DNA of 64,000 nt from Lachnospiraceae bacterium (GCA_024680055.1 JAILCP010000057.1:1-64000), one strand, 5' to 3'; shown: positions 8,727 through 19,125, counted from the first letter of the stretch. Translations and numbers: made by a program. Notes: a model not told the origin generated them from the letters alone.

Positions 8727-8753
8727 ATCATGTACTTTCAATGTGCTGATTAC

Positions 8754-10358
8754 TTATTTCTGCGGGCCTGCTTTCACAAGTGCCTTGCCGGCATCATTAC
8801 CTTCGTATTTGGCAAAATTCTTAACGAAACGTTCTGCCAAATCATTTGCCTTTGTCTCCCATTCAGAAACATCTTTGTAGGTATCTCTCGGATCCAGGAT
8901 ATTGGTATCCACACCCGGAAGTTCTGTAGGAATTTCAAAGTTGAAAATCGGTAACTTCTTAGTTGGTGCATTCTTAATGTCACCATTTAAAATTGCATCA
9001 ATAATTCCTCTTGTATCTTTAATGGAAATACGCTTTCCGGTTCCGTTCCAACCGGTATTTACAAGATAAGCCTTTGCTCCGCTCTTTTCCATTCTCTTAA
9101 CAAGTTCTTTTGCATATTTTGTTGGATGAAGCTCTAAGAAGGCCTGTCCGAAACATGCAGAGAAAGTTGGTGTAGGCTCAGTAATTCCACGCTCGGTTCC
9201 TGCAAGCTTTGCAGTGAATCCGGAAAGGAAGTAGTACTGAGTCTGTTCCGGTGTCAAAATAGAAACCGGAGGAAGTACTCCAAATGCATCTGCTGATAAG
9301 AAAATTACATTTTCTGCAGCCGGGGCGGAAGAAATAGGTCTTACAATGTTCTTAATATGATTGATCGGATAAGATACACGGGTATTTTCTGTGACGGACT
9401 TATCGGCAAAATCAATCTTTCCATCCTTATCAAGTGTTACATTTTCAAGTAATGCATCTCTCTTAATGGCATTATAAATATCCGGTTCGGATTCTTTGTC
9501 CAGGTTGATTACCTTTGCGTAGCATCCACCTTCAAAGTTAAATACTCCGTTGTCATCCCAACCATGTTCATCATCACCGATTAAAAGTCTCTTTGGATCG
9601 GTGGAAAGTGTAGTCTTTCCTGTTCCTGATAAACCAAAGAAAATTGCAGTATTCTTTCCGTCCAAATCTGTATTTGCAGAACAATGCATAGCAGCAATGC
9701 CCTGTAAAGGAAGGTAATAGTTCATCATGGAGAACATTCCCTTCTTCATCTCTCCGCCGTACCAGGTATTAATAATTACCTGTTCACGACTGGTAATATT
9801 AAATACAACAGCTGTTTCAGAATTCAATCCCAGTTCTTTGTAATTCTCAACCTTGGCTTTGGAAGCATTGTATACTACAAAGTTCGGTTCAAAATCAGCC
9901 AATTCCTCTTCTGTTGGCTGGATAAACATATTTTTGATAAAATGTGCCTGCCAAGCCACTTCCATAATAAAACGAACGGCCATACGAGTGTCTTTGTTGG
10001 CTCCACAGAAAGCATCCACAACAAAAAGTCTCTTGCTGGAAAGTTCCTTTAATGCAATGTCTTTCACTGCTTCCCATGTTTCCTTTGATGCCGGATGATT
10101 GTCGTTCTTATATTCATCCGATGTCCACCATACAGTATCTTTTGAATTGTCATCCATAACGATGAATTTGTCTTTTGGAGAACGACCGGTATAGATTCCG
10201 GTCATAACGTTAACCGCTCCAAGTTCACTTACCTGTCCGATTTCATACCCTGTAAGTCCTTCCTTTGTTTCCTCTTCAAACAACATGTCATAGGAAGGGT
10301 TGTAAATAACCTCTGTTACATCGCTAATACCGTATTTCTCTAAATCGATTTGCTTCAT
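8754..10358 (-). CDS. pckA: ATP-dependent phosphoenolpyruvate carboxykinase
   Basis: Interconverts oxaloacetate + ATP and PEP + CO2 + ADP. In many anaerobes it works in the carboxylating direction to feed C4 acids. At 534 residues it has the normal length. Visible are the kinase P-loop [11 protein letters not shown], the preceding HCSANTD, the GDDEHGW acidic motif and the [11 protein letters not shown] segment. GGAGG lies 6 bases before the ATG. The gene stands alone between its own upstream AT-rich region and the 8699-8726 hairpin. Confidence 0.97.
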   Translation of the reverse strand: MKQIDLEKYGISDVTEVIYNPSYDMLFEEETKEGLTGYEIGQVSELGAVNVMTGIYTGRSPKDKFIVMDDNSKDTVWWTSDEYKNDNHPASKETWEAVKDIALKELSSKRLFVVDAFCGANKDTRMAVRFIMEVAWQAHFIKNMFIQPTEEELADFEPNFVVYNASKAKVENYKELGLNSETAVVFNITSREQVIINTWYGGEMKKGMFSMMNYYLPLQGIAAMHCSANTDLDGKNTAIFFGLSGTGKTTLSTDPKRLLIGDDEHGWDDNGVFNFEGGCYAKVINLDKESEPDIYNAIKRDALLENVTLDKDGKIDFADKSVTENTRVSYPINHIKNIVRPISSAPAAENVIFLSADAFGVLPPVSILTPEQTQYYFLSGFTAKLAGTERGITEPTPTFSACFGQAFLELHPTKYAKELVKRMEKSGAKAYLVNTGWNGTGKRISIKDTRGIIDAILNGDIKNAPTKKLPIFNFEIPTELPGVDTNILDPRDTYKDVSEWETKANDLAERFVKNFAKYEGNDAGKALVKAGPQK

Positions 10359-10443
10359 CTCTTTCCTCCGTTTCTCGTATCTCTACACCCTATATACTAA
10401 GATGATAACACTTTTTTCCCTGCTTGTATATCCAGTTTCCGTT

Positions 10444-12000
10444 CTATAATATTTTCGTGGTCCATTTGGAGCAATCCCATACTTTTGTGGCCAAACCTTC
10501 GTAAAACTCCGGCTCGTGGCACACCATTAAAATACTTCCTTTGTACTCCTTTAACGCCCGTTTCAGTTCCTCTTTTGCATCCACATCAAGATGGTTGGTA
10601 GGCTCGTCAAGAAGCAGCACATTGCTCTTACGATTCAGCAGTTTGCAAAGACGTACCTTGGCCTGCTCTCCTCCGCTTAACACCCTGACAAGGCTTTCGA
10701 TATGCTTGGTGGTAAGGCCGCATTTTGCCAGGGCGGAGCGCACCTCATACTGACTGAAGGACGGAAATTCATTCCATATCTCATCAATACAGGTGGCGTC
10801 TCCCACATTGCTCATTTCCTGCTCAAAATATCCGATACTCAGGTAATCCCCTGCTTCCACCTCACCGGACAAAGGCTTAATAAGACCTAAAATACTCTTT
10901 AAAAGGGTGGTTTTACCAATTCCGTTGGCGCCCACAAGAACAATTTTTTCTCCCCGTTCCATGGTAAGATTCAGCGGAATGGACAAGGCTTCATCGTATC
11001 CGATGACCAATTCCTTTGTGGTAAAAATGTAGCGTCCCGGTGCTCTGTCATATAAAAAGTGAAATTCCGGCTTTGGTTTTTCCTCCGCCAGTTCAATCAC
11101 ATCCATTTTGTCCAGTTTCTTTTGCCTTGACATGGCCATATTTCTGGTGGCCACTCTGGCCTTGTTTCTTGCCACAAAATCCTTCAGATCCGCAATTTCT
11201 TTTTGCTGCTTATGATATGCTGCCTCCAGCTGAGACTTTTTCATTTCATAGACTTCTCTGAATTTGTTGTAATCTCCCACATAACGATTCAATTGTTTGT
11301 TATCCATATGGTAAATCAAATTCACCACACTATTTAAAAACGGAATATCATGGGATATTAATATAAACGCGTTCTCATAGTCGTTTAAATAACGTTTCAG
11401 CCATTCAATATGTCCCTCATCCAGATAGTTGGTGGGCTCGTCCAAAAGCAAAATATCCGGTTTTTCCAAAAGCAGTTTGGCCATTAACACCTTGGTTCGC
11501 TGGCCTCCGCTTAAATCCGTAACATCCTTATCAAGGCCCAGTTCCAAAAGTCCAAGAGCCCTTGCCACTTCTTCGATTTTGGCATCGATCATGTAAAAAT
11601 CATGGAGGGTCAAAAGATCCTGAATGGTTCCAAGTTCCTGCATAGCTTCCTCCATCTGTTCCGGAGGCAATGCTCCCAAGTTGTCGCAGATTTCGTTCAT
11701 TTTTTCTTCCATCTCAAAAAGAAAATCAAAGGCGGAACGAAGCACAGCCTGAATACTCATGCCCTTTTCCAATACTGTGTGCTGATCCAGGTAACCCACT
11801 CTCACATTTTTGGCCCATTCCACGCTGCCCTCATCCGGCTGCAGTTTTCCCACCACAATGTTCATAAAAGTGGACTTTCCCTCACCGTTGGCACCGATCA
11901 ATCCAATGTGCTCTCCTTTTAGCAGTCGAAAGGACACATCTTCAAAAATGGCCCGATCTCCAAATCCGTGACTTAGATGTTCAACATTCAAAATACTCAT
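10444..12000 (-). CDS. ABC-F family ATPase (YkpA/YbiT-like)
   Basis: A cytosolic protein of 518 residues with two ABC ATPase domains in tandem and no membrane part, the layout of ribosome-acting ABC-F factors. Domain 1 has GANGEGKST, LSGGQRTK and LLLDEPTNYLD; domain 2 has GANGIGKTT, LSGGEQAK and LLLDEPTNHLD. The basic inter-domain linker lies around residues 235-310 (KKSQLEAAYHKQQKEIADLK). Family members ease stalled translation or confer antibiotic resistance; the linker type looks housekeeping rather than resistance (inference). AAGGAG precedes the ATG by 7 bases, and a terminator hairpin lies 23 bases upstream, so expression may need read-through. Confidence 0.9.
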   Translation of the reverse strand: MSILNVEHLSHGFGDRAIFEDVSFRLLKGEHIGLIGANGEGKSTFMNIVVGKLQPDEGSVEWAKNVRVGYLDQHTVLEKGMSIQAVLRSAFDFLFEMEEKMNEICDNLGALPPEQMEEAMQELGTIQDLLTLHDFYMIDAKIEEVARALGLLELGLDKDVTDLSGGQRTKVLMAKLLLEKPDILLLDEPTNYLDEGHIEWLKRYLNDYENAFILISHDIPFLNSVVNLIYHMDNKQLNRYVGDYNKFREVYEMKKSQLEAAYHKQQKEIADLKDFVARNKARVATRNMAMSRQKKLDKMDVIELAEEKPKPEFHFLYDRAPGRYIFTTKELVIGYDEALSIPLNLTMERGEKIVLVGANGIGKTTLLKSILGLIKPLSGEVEAGDYLSIGYFEQEMSNVGDATCIDEIWNEFPSFSQYEVRSALAKCGLTTKHIESLVRVLSGGEQAKVRLCKLLNRKSNVLLLDEPTNHLDVDAKEELKRALKEYKGSILMVCHEPEFYEGLATKVWDCSKWTTKIL

Positions 12001-12022
12001 ACTATTCTCCTTTATATATGGT

Positions 12023-12054
12023 AAAAGCCAACGGCAGTGTTGCCTGTCGTTGGC
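12023..12054 (-). terminator. hairpin between the TPR membrane-protein gene and the ABC-F gene
   Basis: 10-bp stem GCCAACGGCA (12027-12036 with 12045-12054, one G-T pair), 8-nt loop, then TTTTACC on the minus strand. It could be a terminator or an attenuator in the leader of the ABC-F gene, whose ribosome-binding site follows immediately. Confidence 0.65.
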
Positions 12055-12060
12055 TTATTT

Positions 12061-13365
12061 TTACTCGCCCTTAATTTGATCGATATAGGTCTGTGAGTTG
12101 GTTGCCTTGTAACTGTCCGGATACTTGCTGATGATTTTTTGGTAAAGCACAATGGCCTTTTGATCGTCGCCGTTCATACGGTAAGCATGCGCACAAATAA
12201 ACATGGCGTCTCCGTCTCCGTAATCCTCCTGAATCTTCAAAATATCTTCAAAGATCTCAATGGCATCCTCATAAGAGCCCTGATTATACTTGGCTGTAGC
12301 TCTCTTATATAAAATCTTCAAATACTTATCGTTCACCTGACCTGCCAGTAATTCGTAAATGTCTTTAAAATCGTCTTCCACCTTGCTTTCTTTTACTTCT
12401 TTCAAGGCGTCTCCCGCTTTTTCATATTCTCCTTCGGTATACTGCACATAGGCCTCCAATAGTTTCTTATACACATTCATGTTGCTTTCGGATTCCGAAC
12501 TGGTATTTTCTGCCTTCTTAACCTTGCCGTTTAAAGCATCGATTTCTTCCTGAAGGTTTCGAATGGTTACATTTCTTGTGGAAATGGTATTGTTGGCCTC
12601 CACCAGCTTGGCTGCACTGGATGCGGTGGCCGAACGTTTCACTCCCGGTACCACCAAAAAGAAGGAAATCAAAAATCCCACCACAAGGCCAAAAATAATA
12701 TTGACCATGGTACCAATGGTGGAGTTCTCCTTTAAATACGCCGGTCGGATAATGGTTTCGCTTCCGCTCTTGTATTCCACGGAGCCTTCCTTATCCTTCT
12801 TCTTTTTCTTTTTATTTTCCAGATGCTCTTCCGCTTCCTTTTCGTATTTTAACAAAAGGGTGTTGTTGGCATCCACCTTGGCGGCCTTGGAAAGCACTGC
12901 CTTGGCCTGCTTGTACTGGCCCTGATGAATGTAAATCAATCCAAGTAAAAGGGATGCCCGCACAAACTTTGGATTGGTTCCCAGCACCTTTTTCAGCTGG
13001 ATAATGGCCAAATCCTCATTTCCCTGATTGGCATATTCCAAAGCAATGTTGTACTTCTTTACACATTGGTTGAACTTTCCTGTGCGTGCCATATCCGGCT
13101 TCATATCATTAATGTAATCCGCCGCCGGGTTATCTTCCTGCTTCAGGTTCACGGAAATCACCCATTCCCTCAATGCAAGAATACATTCTCCCACTTCATA
13201 GTAACAAAGTCCCAGAAGATTTCTGGCTTCTATATTATTTTTATCGTAATGAAGGCTCTTCTTCAGATTCATAATGGCACCGGATAAATTGTGCACTAAT
13301 GCATCGTCCAGTCCCCGATTATAATAAGCACCTGAGGCCTTCTGAATTTTCTCGTATGAATTCAT
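12061..13365 (-). CDS. TPR-repeat membrane protein
   Basis: 434 residues with cytoplasmic N-terminal TPR repeats (about 10-175), a Lys-rich stretch (185-193), one membrane helix (about 219-241), a coiled coil (about 252-285) and a second TPR block to the C terminus that would lie outside the cell. Such bitopic TPR proteins are common next to folC in Clostridia, but no function is established to my knowledge. I place the start at the ATG at 13365; a GTG at 13377 overlaps the upstream stop (TAGTG) and is also possible. Neither has a well-spaced ribosome-binding site. Probably co-transcribed with the small gene and folC. Confidence 0.8.
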   Translation of the reverse strand: MNSYEKIQKASGAYYNRGLDDALVHNLSGAIMNLKKSLHYDKNNIEARNLLGLCYYEVGECILALREWVISVNLKQEDNPAADYINDMKPDMARTGKFNQCVKKYNIALEYANQGNEDLAIIQLKKVLGTNPKFVRASLLLGLIYIHQGQYKQAKAVLSKAAKVDANNTLLLKYEKEAEEHLENKKKKKKDKEGSVEYKSGSETIIRPAYLKENSTIGTMVNIIFGLVVGFLISFFLVVPGVKRSATASSAAKLVEANNTISTRNVTIRNLQEEIDALNGKVKKAENTSSESESNMNVYKKLLEAYVQYTEGEYEKAGDALKEVKESKVEDDFKDIYELLAGQVNDKYLKILYKRATAKYNQGSYEDAIEIFEDILKIQEDYGDGDAMFICAHAYRMNGDDQKAIVLYQKIISKYPDSYKATNSQTYIDQIKGE

Positions 13366-13376
13366 GATATTTCTCA

Positions 13377-13523
13377 CTACCTTCTCTGCTTATTTGCTTC
13401 CTTTAACATTTCCTGTAAAATATCTGTCATATCATCTAAATCATGACTGTAAATTGCATCCTCTGCATCTTCCACTTCCAAACATGGTTTAAATTTCTTT
13501 AATTCTTCTTCAAAATCAATCAT
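13377..13523 (-). CDS. small acidic conserved-looking protein, 48 residues
   Basis: The ORF reads MIDFEEELKKFKPCLEVEDA and so on, ending in KEANKQRR. It has a strong ribosome-binding site (AAAGGAGG 7 bases before the ATG) and starts inside the end of folC (8-base overlap, ATGATTGA). Its stop lies just before the TPR gene. The tight coupling on both sides and the strong Shine-Dalgarno sequence support real translation. The protein is acidic and helical with no membrane segment. I do not recognise a named family. Confidence 0.75.
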   Translation of the reverse strand: MIDFEEELKKFKPCLEVEDAEDAIYSHDLDDMTDILQEMLKEANKQRR

Positions 13524-14805
13524 GATAATCCTCCTTTATCTTAAGTATCTCTCCAATTAAATATAAGGATCCTGTACAAAAGATGGTTTCACCCTCTGCC
13601 CCTTTTTTCACAGCATCAAATGCCTTTACCGGGCTTGGTTCCACAATCACTTCTGCATGGGTGTGTTTCTTAAATTCTTCTGCCATCCATGAAGCGCTAA
13701 GCTTTCTTGCGCCCTCAATCTCGGTGACTACTATTTTACTAAAGGCAAGGCCCCTTGACAATATGGAAATTGACAAAGTGGCATCCTTTTCTTTTACCAT
13801 GGAAAACAACAGTCTCCTTGGTTTTTCTTTCATTTGACTGACACAAGCCACAAATTGTTTCATCCCATCGGGATTATGGGCTCCGTCAAGATAGATATTC
13901 TCATCGATCTTTTGCATACGTCCCTGCCATTGCACCTTACTCATTCCTTTATAAAAGGACTCTAAGGAAATGGTTCCCCGTTTTATAAGGAGTTCACATA
14001 CCTCCATAGCAAGAGCAGCATTTTCCACCTGATAGTCTGCCACAAAGGGAATCTTCACCGGTTTCTTATGACCGTCCAAATCAAATACAAAGGAAATTCC
14101 ATCCTGCCCCCTTGAAACAATTTCAATATCTCCGGGATATACCGGATAGGTTGGGGCCTTCAATGGTCTGGCCGCAGCAAAAATAACATCTGCCACCTCT
14201 CTAATCTTGGCATCAAAAATCACCGGCACACCCTGTTTTAAAATGCCGGCTTTTTCTGAAGCGATCTTTTGCAATGTATCCCCCAGGTATTCTGTATGTT
14301 CCAGGCTTATGGATGTGATTACCGTAGCAAAAGGTTTACGCAATACATTGGTGGCATCCAGTCGCCCTCCAAGTCCGGTTTCAATCACCGCCATATCCAC
14401 CTTTGCTTCTCTAAAAATCACCATCCCAACGGCAAAAATAAACTCAAAAAAAGTCGGGTGGGATGCACCTTCTTTTACCATGTCATCCACCACATTCTTC
14501 ACCTTGTGAAAGGCCCTCAAAAAGGTTTCTTCCTCAACCTTCTCGCCGTTCACCACAAAGCGCTCTGTGAGATGCACCAGGTGTGGAGAGGTAAAAAGTC
14601 CCACGCGAACCCCGGAGGTAAAAAGGACACTGTGAATCATGGCACACACCGATCCTTTTCCGTTGCTGCCCGCCACATGTATGGTCTCAAACTGTTTCTG
14701 AGGGTCTCCTAACCGATGCAAAAAATCTCTTGTATAATCCAAACTGTGCTTGGATGAAAATTTGGGAATTTCGTAGATATACGCTACTGCCTCTTGATAC
14801 TCCAT
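13516..14805 (-). CDS. folC: folylpolyglutamate synthase / dihydrofolate synthase
   Basis: Adds glutamate to (dihydro)folate, retaining the cofactor in the cell. At 429 residues it has the usual length, with the Mur-ligase-type P-loop HVAGSNGKGSV, ETGLGGRLDATN, the SLEHTEYLG omega-loop region with conserved His, and LDGAHNPDG near the C-terminal domain. It is the first gene of a three-gene unit (folC, 48-residue ORF, TPR membrane protein) read toward the hairpin at 12027-12054. Confidence 0.95.
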   Translation of the reverse strand: MEYQEAVAYIYEIPKFSSKHSLDYTRDFLHRLGDPQKQFETIHVAGSNGKGSVCAMIHSVLFTSGVRVGLFTSPHLVHLTERFVVNGEKVEEETFLRAFHKVKNVVDDMVKEGASHPTFFEFIFAVGMVIFREAKVDMAVIETGLGGRLDATNVLRKPFATVITSISLEHTEYLGDTLQKIASEKAGILKQGVPVIFDAKIREVADVIFAAARPLKAPTYPVYPGDIEIVSRGQDGISFVFDLDGHKKPVKIPFVADYQVENAALAMEVCELLIKRGTISLESFYKGMSKVQWQGRMQKIDENIYLDGAHNPDGMKQFVACVSQMKEKPRRLLFSMVKEKDATLSISILSRGLAFSKIVVTEIEGARKLSASWMAEEFKKHTHAEVIVEPSPVKAFDAVKKGAEGETIFCTGSLYLIGEILKIKEDYHD

Positions 14806-14876
14806 AGCACTTCCTCATCTTGTTTTTCAGTACGTTACCATTATAATATAGTGCCGTTAAAATTCAAGTTTTATTC

Positions 14877-14913
14877 CAAAAAAGACCTTTGAAACCAACA
14901 GGTTCCAAAGGTC
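14877..14913 (-). terminator. terminator of fapA
   Basis: 13-bp stem with one mismatch (14884-14896 with 14901-14913, GACCTTTG outer part), 4-nt loop, followed on the minus strand by TTTTTTGG. Confidence 0.9.
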
Positions 14914-14930
14914 CAAACGTTCTTATACAA

Positions 14931-16334
14931 TTAAATCAATGCGTCCGCATCCCGCTCCATTCGAATGTTGTCTCCAACCTTCTTAAAAGTAACGGCATAA
15001 TGTTCATCTTTTACCTCATGGCCAAATCCGTCAATACAGATAAAGACACCCGGATATACGGTACCAACTACTTTTACACAGGCTCCATCTGCCTTATCGA
15101 TTAAGGCCGTCAATTCATCCTGTTCCAGTTTACTCTCCTGAATAACTGTATTTTCATGAATCTTGGTACGCAACATGGACATCTTTCTTGGATCTGCCGA
15201 AGGCTTGTCCATTACTGTCTTCGGGGTGTTTTCACGCTCAATTTCAGCAATCTTTTCATCGATGACACTGAGCTGCTTCTTGGCCACCTCAATCTTATGT
15301 TCCAACACTTTCAATCGTCTGTGAATGTCTCCATCCACACCAACGGCAATCTCTGTTCTGACTTCCATGTCATTTCCGATGCTATTGGCTTCAAATCCGG
15401 CAACTGCCCGAACAAATCCGCCAACTACACGTCCGCTCTTACCGCTTATAATGATTCGCTCTCCACATACCACGTCACATTCCAGTAAAACCTCTGCATT
15501 GATGTTACCGATGACGTTCAAAGAAGCGTATTCTATAAATTTGGCAAACAAGCTTCCCTTTGTTTTAATTACGGCTCTGTTATTACCCATAAGTCCGCTT
15601 TTTAAAACAATATCCTTACCTGCATCTATACTAACATTCTCTACAATTCCATCAATGGTAACCGTACCGGTGGCCTTGATGGACATACCGTTTCTTACGT
15701 TTCCGTGAATGGTAACGTCGCCGATAAAATCAATGTTACCGGTATTTACACCTACATCTCCGCTGATTTCATAAACGGGACTGATCATTAAACGATCCTG
15801 TGTAAACTCAATCTTACCACTCATTTCCGCATAATACTCATTCTCATTGGCACCACGGTAAAAACCTTTTCCTCGAAGCGGTTTTAATTCCTTGCATCGT
15901 TTGGCATTTAAAGGACCACCCTTTACCGTATATCCGTTCTTTCCCTGTTCACAAGGATGATATATGGCAACCAAAGTATCCTTCTCTACGGTGGCAATTA
16001 AATTAATAATATGATAATCTACAGATCCATCAGGTAACTGCTTTGGTTTTCGGTTGAAATTACGGTTAAAAAGGAATTCATAACTTCCGTCATGTCCTTC
16101 CACCGGCTTCTTTCCCACCGCCACACGGCGTTCCTGATTGTAAACCTTTTCCTTTACCATTTTTAATAGCATTTCCTGATCAATGCCTGCTTTTACACCT
16201 TTCATTTCCAGTGCATCAACGAGATCTCTTGTACTATACTCTGCGTCGCCTTCCGGAATAGGGAGTGTTAAAAAAGCTTCCATGCTGTCATATGAAATTT
16301 TTACTTCCGGTTTGTTTGAATTTAATAAGCTCAT
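14931..16334 (-). CDS. FapA family protein (DUF342)
   Basis: 467 residues matching the FapA/DUF342 layout. An N-terminal domain is followed by a long right-handed beta-helix of polymer-forming type (repeats such as GDVTIHGNVRNG, GTVTIDGIVENV and DIVLKSGLMGN around residues 185-310). A coiled coil (LKVLEHKIEVAKKQLSVID) and a short C-terminal domain complete it. In Vibrio, FapA influences flagellar assembly; in Clostridia the role is not settled. No signal peptide. It is monocistronic here, flanked by terminators on both sides, and fits a motile organism with flagellar genes elsewhere in the window. Confidence 0.85.
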   Translation of the reverse strand: MSLLNSNKPEVKISYDSMEAFLTLPIPEGDAEYSTRDLVDALEMKGVKAGIDQEMLLKMVKEKVYNQERRVAVGKKPVEGHDGSYEFLFNRNFNRKPKQLPDGSVDYHIINLIATVEKDTLVAIYHPCEQGKNGYTVKGGPLNAKRCKELKPLRGKGFYRGANENEYYAEMSGKIEFTQDRLMISPVYEISGDVGVNTGNIDFIGDVTIHGNVRNGMSIKATGTVTIDGIVENVSIDAGKDIVLKSGLMGNNRAVIKTKGSLFAKFIEYASLNVIGNINAEVLLECDVVCGERIIISGKSGRVVGGFVRAVAGFEANSIGNDMEVRTEIAVGVDGDIHRRLKVLEHKIEVAKKQLSVIDEKIAEIERENTPKTVMDKPSADPRKMSMLRTKIHENTVIQESKLEQDELTALIDKADGACVKVVGTVYPGVFICIDGFGHEVKDEHYAVTFKKVGDNIRMERDADALI

Positions 16335-16393
16335 TTTTCTTCCCTTTTACAGTGTTTTTATGTCTACATCTTTTCAATATTTACACAAATCAG

Positions 16394-16434
16394 AAAAGGA
16401 TAGCACAATATCAAGTCTATTGTACCATCCTTTT
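16394..16434 (-). terminator. terminator of valS
   Basis: 17-bp imperfect stem (16394-16410 with 16418-16434, outer AAAAGGAT, inner ACAATA) with T-rich sequence on both sides, so it may act in both directions. It lies between the valS stop and fapA. Confidence 0.75.
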
Positions 16435-16479
16435 TTTCATTCAACAAGATTTCTGTTAATATTCACTTTTTTTTCAAGA

Positions 16480-19125
16480 TTATTTTAAGGAAGCAAGGCG
16501 CTCTTCCACCTGAGCCATCATCTGTTCATATTTCTCCAGCTTGTCTTTTTCTTCCTGAATCTTTGCCGCAGGAGCCTTGCTGGTAAACTTCTCATTTCCC
16601 AGCATCTTATGTGAACGCTCAAGCTCTTTGGTCAGTCGCTGTTTTTCCTTGGTAAGACGTTCTCTTTCCTTTTCAAAGTCCACCAGCTCATCCAAAGGAA
16701 TGTAGCATACCGCATCGGCTGTTACCACAGAAACCGCATCTTCTGCAATTCCTTCCTTATTCTCTTGAATTACAATATCACTGGCAGAAGCAAGGTTCTT
16801 AAAGTAAGTTTCAAATACCTTAAATGCTCCGCGTACCTTTTCTTCTTCCGCAACAATAATGACGTTGGCCTTTTTGCTTGGTGGAACATCCATGCTGGTT
16901 CTGGTATTTCGAATACCGCGTACCAGTTCTTTTACCATTTCATACTGTTTCTGGCACTCTTCATAGGTATGATTTTCTTCGTATTTTGGCCAGGAAGTCA
17001 ACATAATACTTTCCTCTTGCGGATGAAGTGTTAAATAGATTTCCTCTGTGATAAACGGCATAAACGGATGAAGCAAAATCAATGCCTTACTGAGCACGGT
17101 CTTTAATGTCCAAAGTGTTGCAGCTGCTGCCTTTGGATTTTCTTCTTTTGCCCAAAGACATGGCTTACTCATTTCAATGTACCAGTCACAGAACTCTTCC
17201 CAGATAAAATCGTAAATCTTGGAAAGGGCAATACCAAGCTCATACTTATCAAGATTCTCTGTAACCTCTTTGGTTAAATCGTTGATTTTACCGATAATGG
17301 CCTTATCAAGATTGCTTAAATCCTCTTCCTTTGGTTCCTGTCCGTCAAAGCCCTCCAGATTCATAAGAATGAAACGGGAAGCATTCCATACCTTGTTGGC
17401 AAAATTTCTACTAGCCTCTACTCTTTCGTTATAGAAACGCATATCATTTCCAGGTGCATTACCGGTTAAAAGAGTCATACGAAGCGCATCTGCACCGTAC
17501 TCATCAATGACTTCCAAAGGATCGATTCCGTTTCCAAGGGACTTGCTCATCTTTCTACCAAGGGAATCTCTTACCAATCCATGGATTAAAACAGTGTGGA
17601 ACGGACATTTTCCTGTATGCTCATATCCGGATACCACCATTCTGATTACCCAGAAGAAAATAATGTCGTAACCGGTTACCAAAACATCGGTTGGATAATA
17701 ATAATCCAAATCCTCTGTCTTCTGTGGCCAACCCAGTGTGGAGAATGGCCATAAAGCTGAGGAGAACCAGGTATCCAGAGTATCCGGATCCTGTTCAAAA
17801 TGGTTCTTTCCGCATTTTGGACATACCGTTGGTTTTTCTTTGGCTACCACAATCTCTCCACAATCCTGGCAGTAATAAGCAGGAATACGATGCCCCCACC
17901 ATAACTGTCTTGAAATACACCAATCTCTCATTCCCTCAAGCCAGTGGAAGTAAGTCTTGGAATAATGTTCCGGAACGAATTTCAAATCTCCTTTTTCAAT
18001 GGCGGTTAAAGCCGGTTTGATCAACTCATCCATTTTTACAAACCACTGTGGTTTTGCCATAGGTTCCACTGTGGTTTTACAACGGTCATGGGTTCCTACG
18101 TTGTGGCTGTGATCCACGATTTTAACAAGGAGTCCCTGCTCTTTTAAATCTTCCACCATGGCTTTACGTGCTTCGTAGCGGTCCATTCCCGCATATTTTC
18201 CACACTGATCGTTCATGGTTGCATCGTCGTTCATAACATTGATTTCCTCTAAGTTATGACGCTTTCCAACCTCAAAGTCATTTGGGTCATGGGCCGGTGT
18301 AATCTTCACGCAACCGGTACCAAATTCTCTGTCTACATATTCATCTGCCACAATCGGAATCTCTCTTCCAACCAGTGGTAAAATAGCTTTCTTTCCAATT
18401 AAATGCTGATATCTTTCATCATCCGGATGTACTGCAATGGCGGTATCACCGATCATGGTTTCCGGACGTGTGGTTGCAATTTCCACAACCTCATCGGAAT
18501 CCTTGATTGGATAGTTAATATGCCAAAAATGTCCTTCCATCTCCACATGCTCTACCTCTGCATCGGAAATAGAAGTTTTACAAACAGGACACCAGTTGAC
18601 AATACGGTTTCCTTTGTAAATAAGGCCTTTTTTATGAAGGTCAATAAAGGTTTCCTGCACCGCATCCGAGCATCCCTGATCCATGGTAAAACGCTCTCTT
18701 TCCCAATCTGCGGCAGAACCTAACTTCTTAAGCTGGCTTACAATACGTCCGCCGTACTCTTCTTTCCAGTCCCAGGCCTTCTCAAGAAATCCTTCACGTC
18801 CAAGGTCATTTTTATCGATGCCCTTTTCCTTTAAGGATTTGATAATCTTAACCTCGGTTGCAATGGCGGCATGGTCGGTTCCCGGCTGCCATAAGGTATT
18901 AAATCCCTGCAGTTTCTTATAACGAATCAAAGTATCCTGCATGGTGTTATCAAGGGCATGTCCCATGTGAAGCTGACCGGTAATGTTTGGCGGTGGCATT
19001 ACAATGGTAAAAGGTTTTCTGTCTCTGTCTACCTCAGAGTGAAAATAGCCTCTTTCCTCCCACTGCTTGTACAATCTCTCTTCCATATCTTTTGGATTGT
19101 AGGTTTTTGCTAATTCTTTACTCAT
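16480..19125 (-). CDS. valS: valyl-tRNA synthetase
   Basis: Charges tRNA(Val). It is a class I enzyme with the HIGH-type motif PPPNITGQLHMGH near residues 45-57, the editing CP1 insertion, zinc-type CPVC/CPKCG pairs, KMSKSLGN and a C-terminal coiled coil (FEKERERLTKEKQRLTKEL) typical of ValRS. I start at 19125 (MSKELAKTYNPKDME, 881 residues), behind AGGA and matching the family start; an upstream in-frame ATG at 19173 lacks a good site and would lie only 17 bases from the T-box terminator. Expression is controlled by the T-box leader at 19190-19454. Confidence 0.97.
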   Translation of the reverse strand: MSKELAKTYNPKDMEERLYKQWEERGYFHSEVDRDRKPFTIVMPPPNITGQLHMGHALDNTMQDTLIRYKKLQGFNTLWQPGTDHAAIATEVKIIKSLKEKGIDKNDLGREGFLEKAWDWKEEYGGRIVSQLKKLGSAADWERERFTMDQGCSDAVQETFIDLHKKGLIYKGNRIVNWCPVCKTSISDAEVEHVEMEGHFWHINYPIKDSDEVVEIATTRPETMIGDTAIAVHPDDERYQHLIGKKAILPLVGREIPIVADEYVDREFGTGCVKITPAHDPNDFEVGKRHNLEEINVMNDDATMNDQCGKYAGMDRYEARKAMVEDLKEQGLLVKIVDHSHNVGTHDRCKTTVEPMAKPQWFVKMDELIKPALTAIEKGDLKFVPEHYSKTYFHWLEGMRDWCISRQLWWGHRIPAYYCQDCGEIVVAKEKPTVCPKCGKNHFEQDPDTLDTWFSSALWPFSTLGWPQKTEDLDYYYPTDVLVTGYDIIFFWVIRMVVSGYEHTGKCPFHTVLIHGLVRDSLGRKMSKSLGNGIDPLEVIDEYGADALRMTLLTGNAPGNDMRFYNERVEASRNFANKVWNASRFILMNLEGFDGQEPKEEDLSNLDKAIIGKINDLTKEVTENLDKYELGIALSKIYDFIWEEFCDWYIEMSKPCLWAKEENPKAAAATLWTLKTVLSKALILLHPFMPFITEEIYLTLHPQEESIMLTSWPKYEENHTYEECQKQYEMVKELVRGIRNTRTSMDVPPSKKANVIIVAEEEKVRGAFKVFETYFKNLASASDIVIQENKEGIAEDAVSVVTADAVCYIPLDELVDFEKERERLTKEKQRLTKELERSHKMLGNEKFTSKAPAAKIQEEKDKLEKYEQMMAQVEERLASLK

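Noticed and set aside
10444..12000. Antibiotic-resistance ABC-F protein
   Set aside because: The inter-domain linker is of ordinary length and there is no long regulatory leader with a small upstream reading frame, so a housekeeping ABC-F factor is the safer call.
16345..16390. Sigma-28 promoter in front of fapA (TAAA-N15-GACATAAA)
   Set aside because: Only four of eight -10 positions match GCCGATAA; a weak sigma-A reading is equally possible, so no promoter was called.
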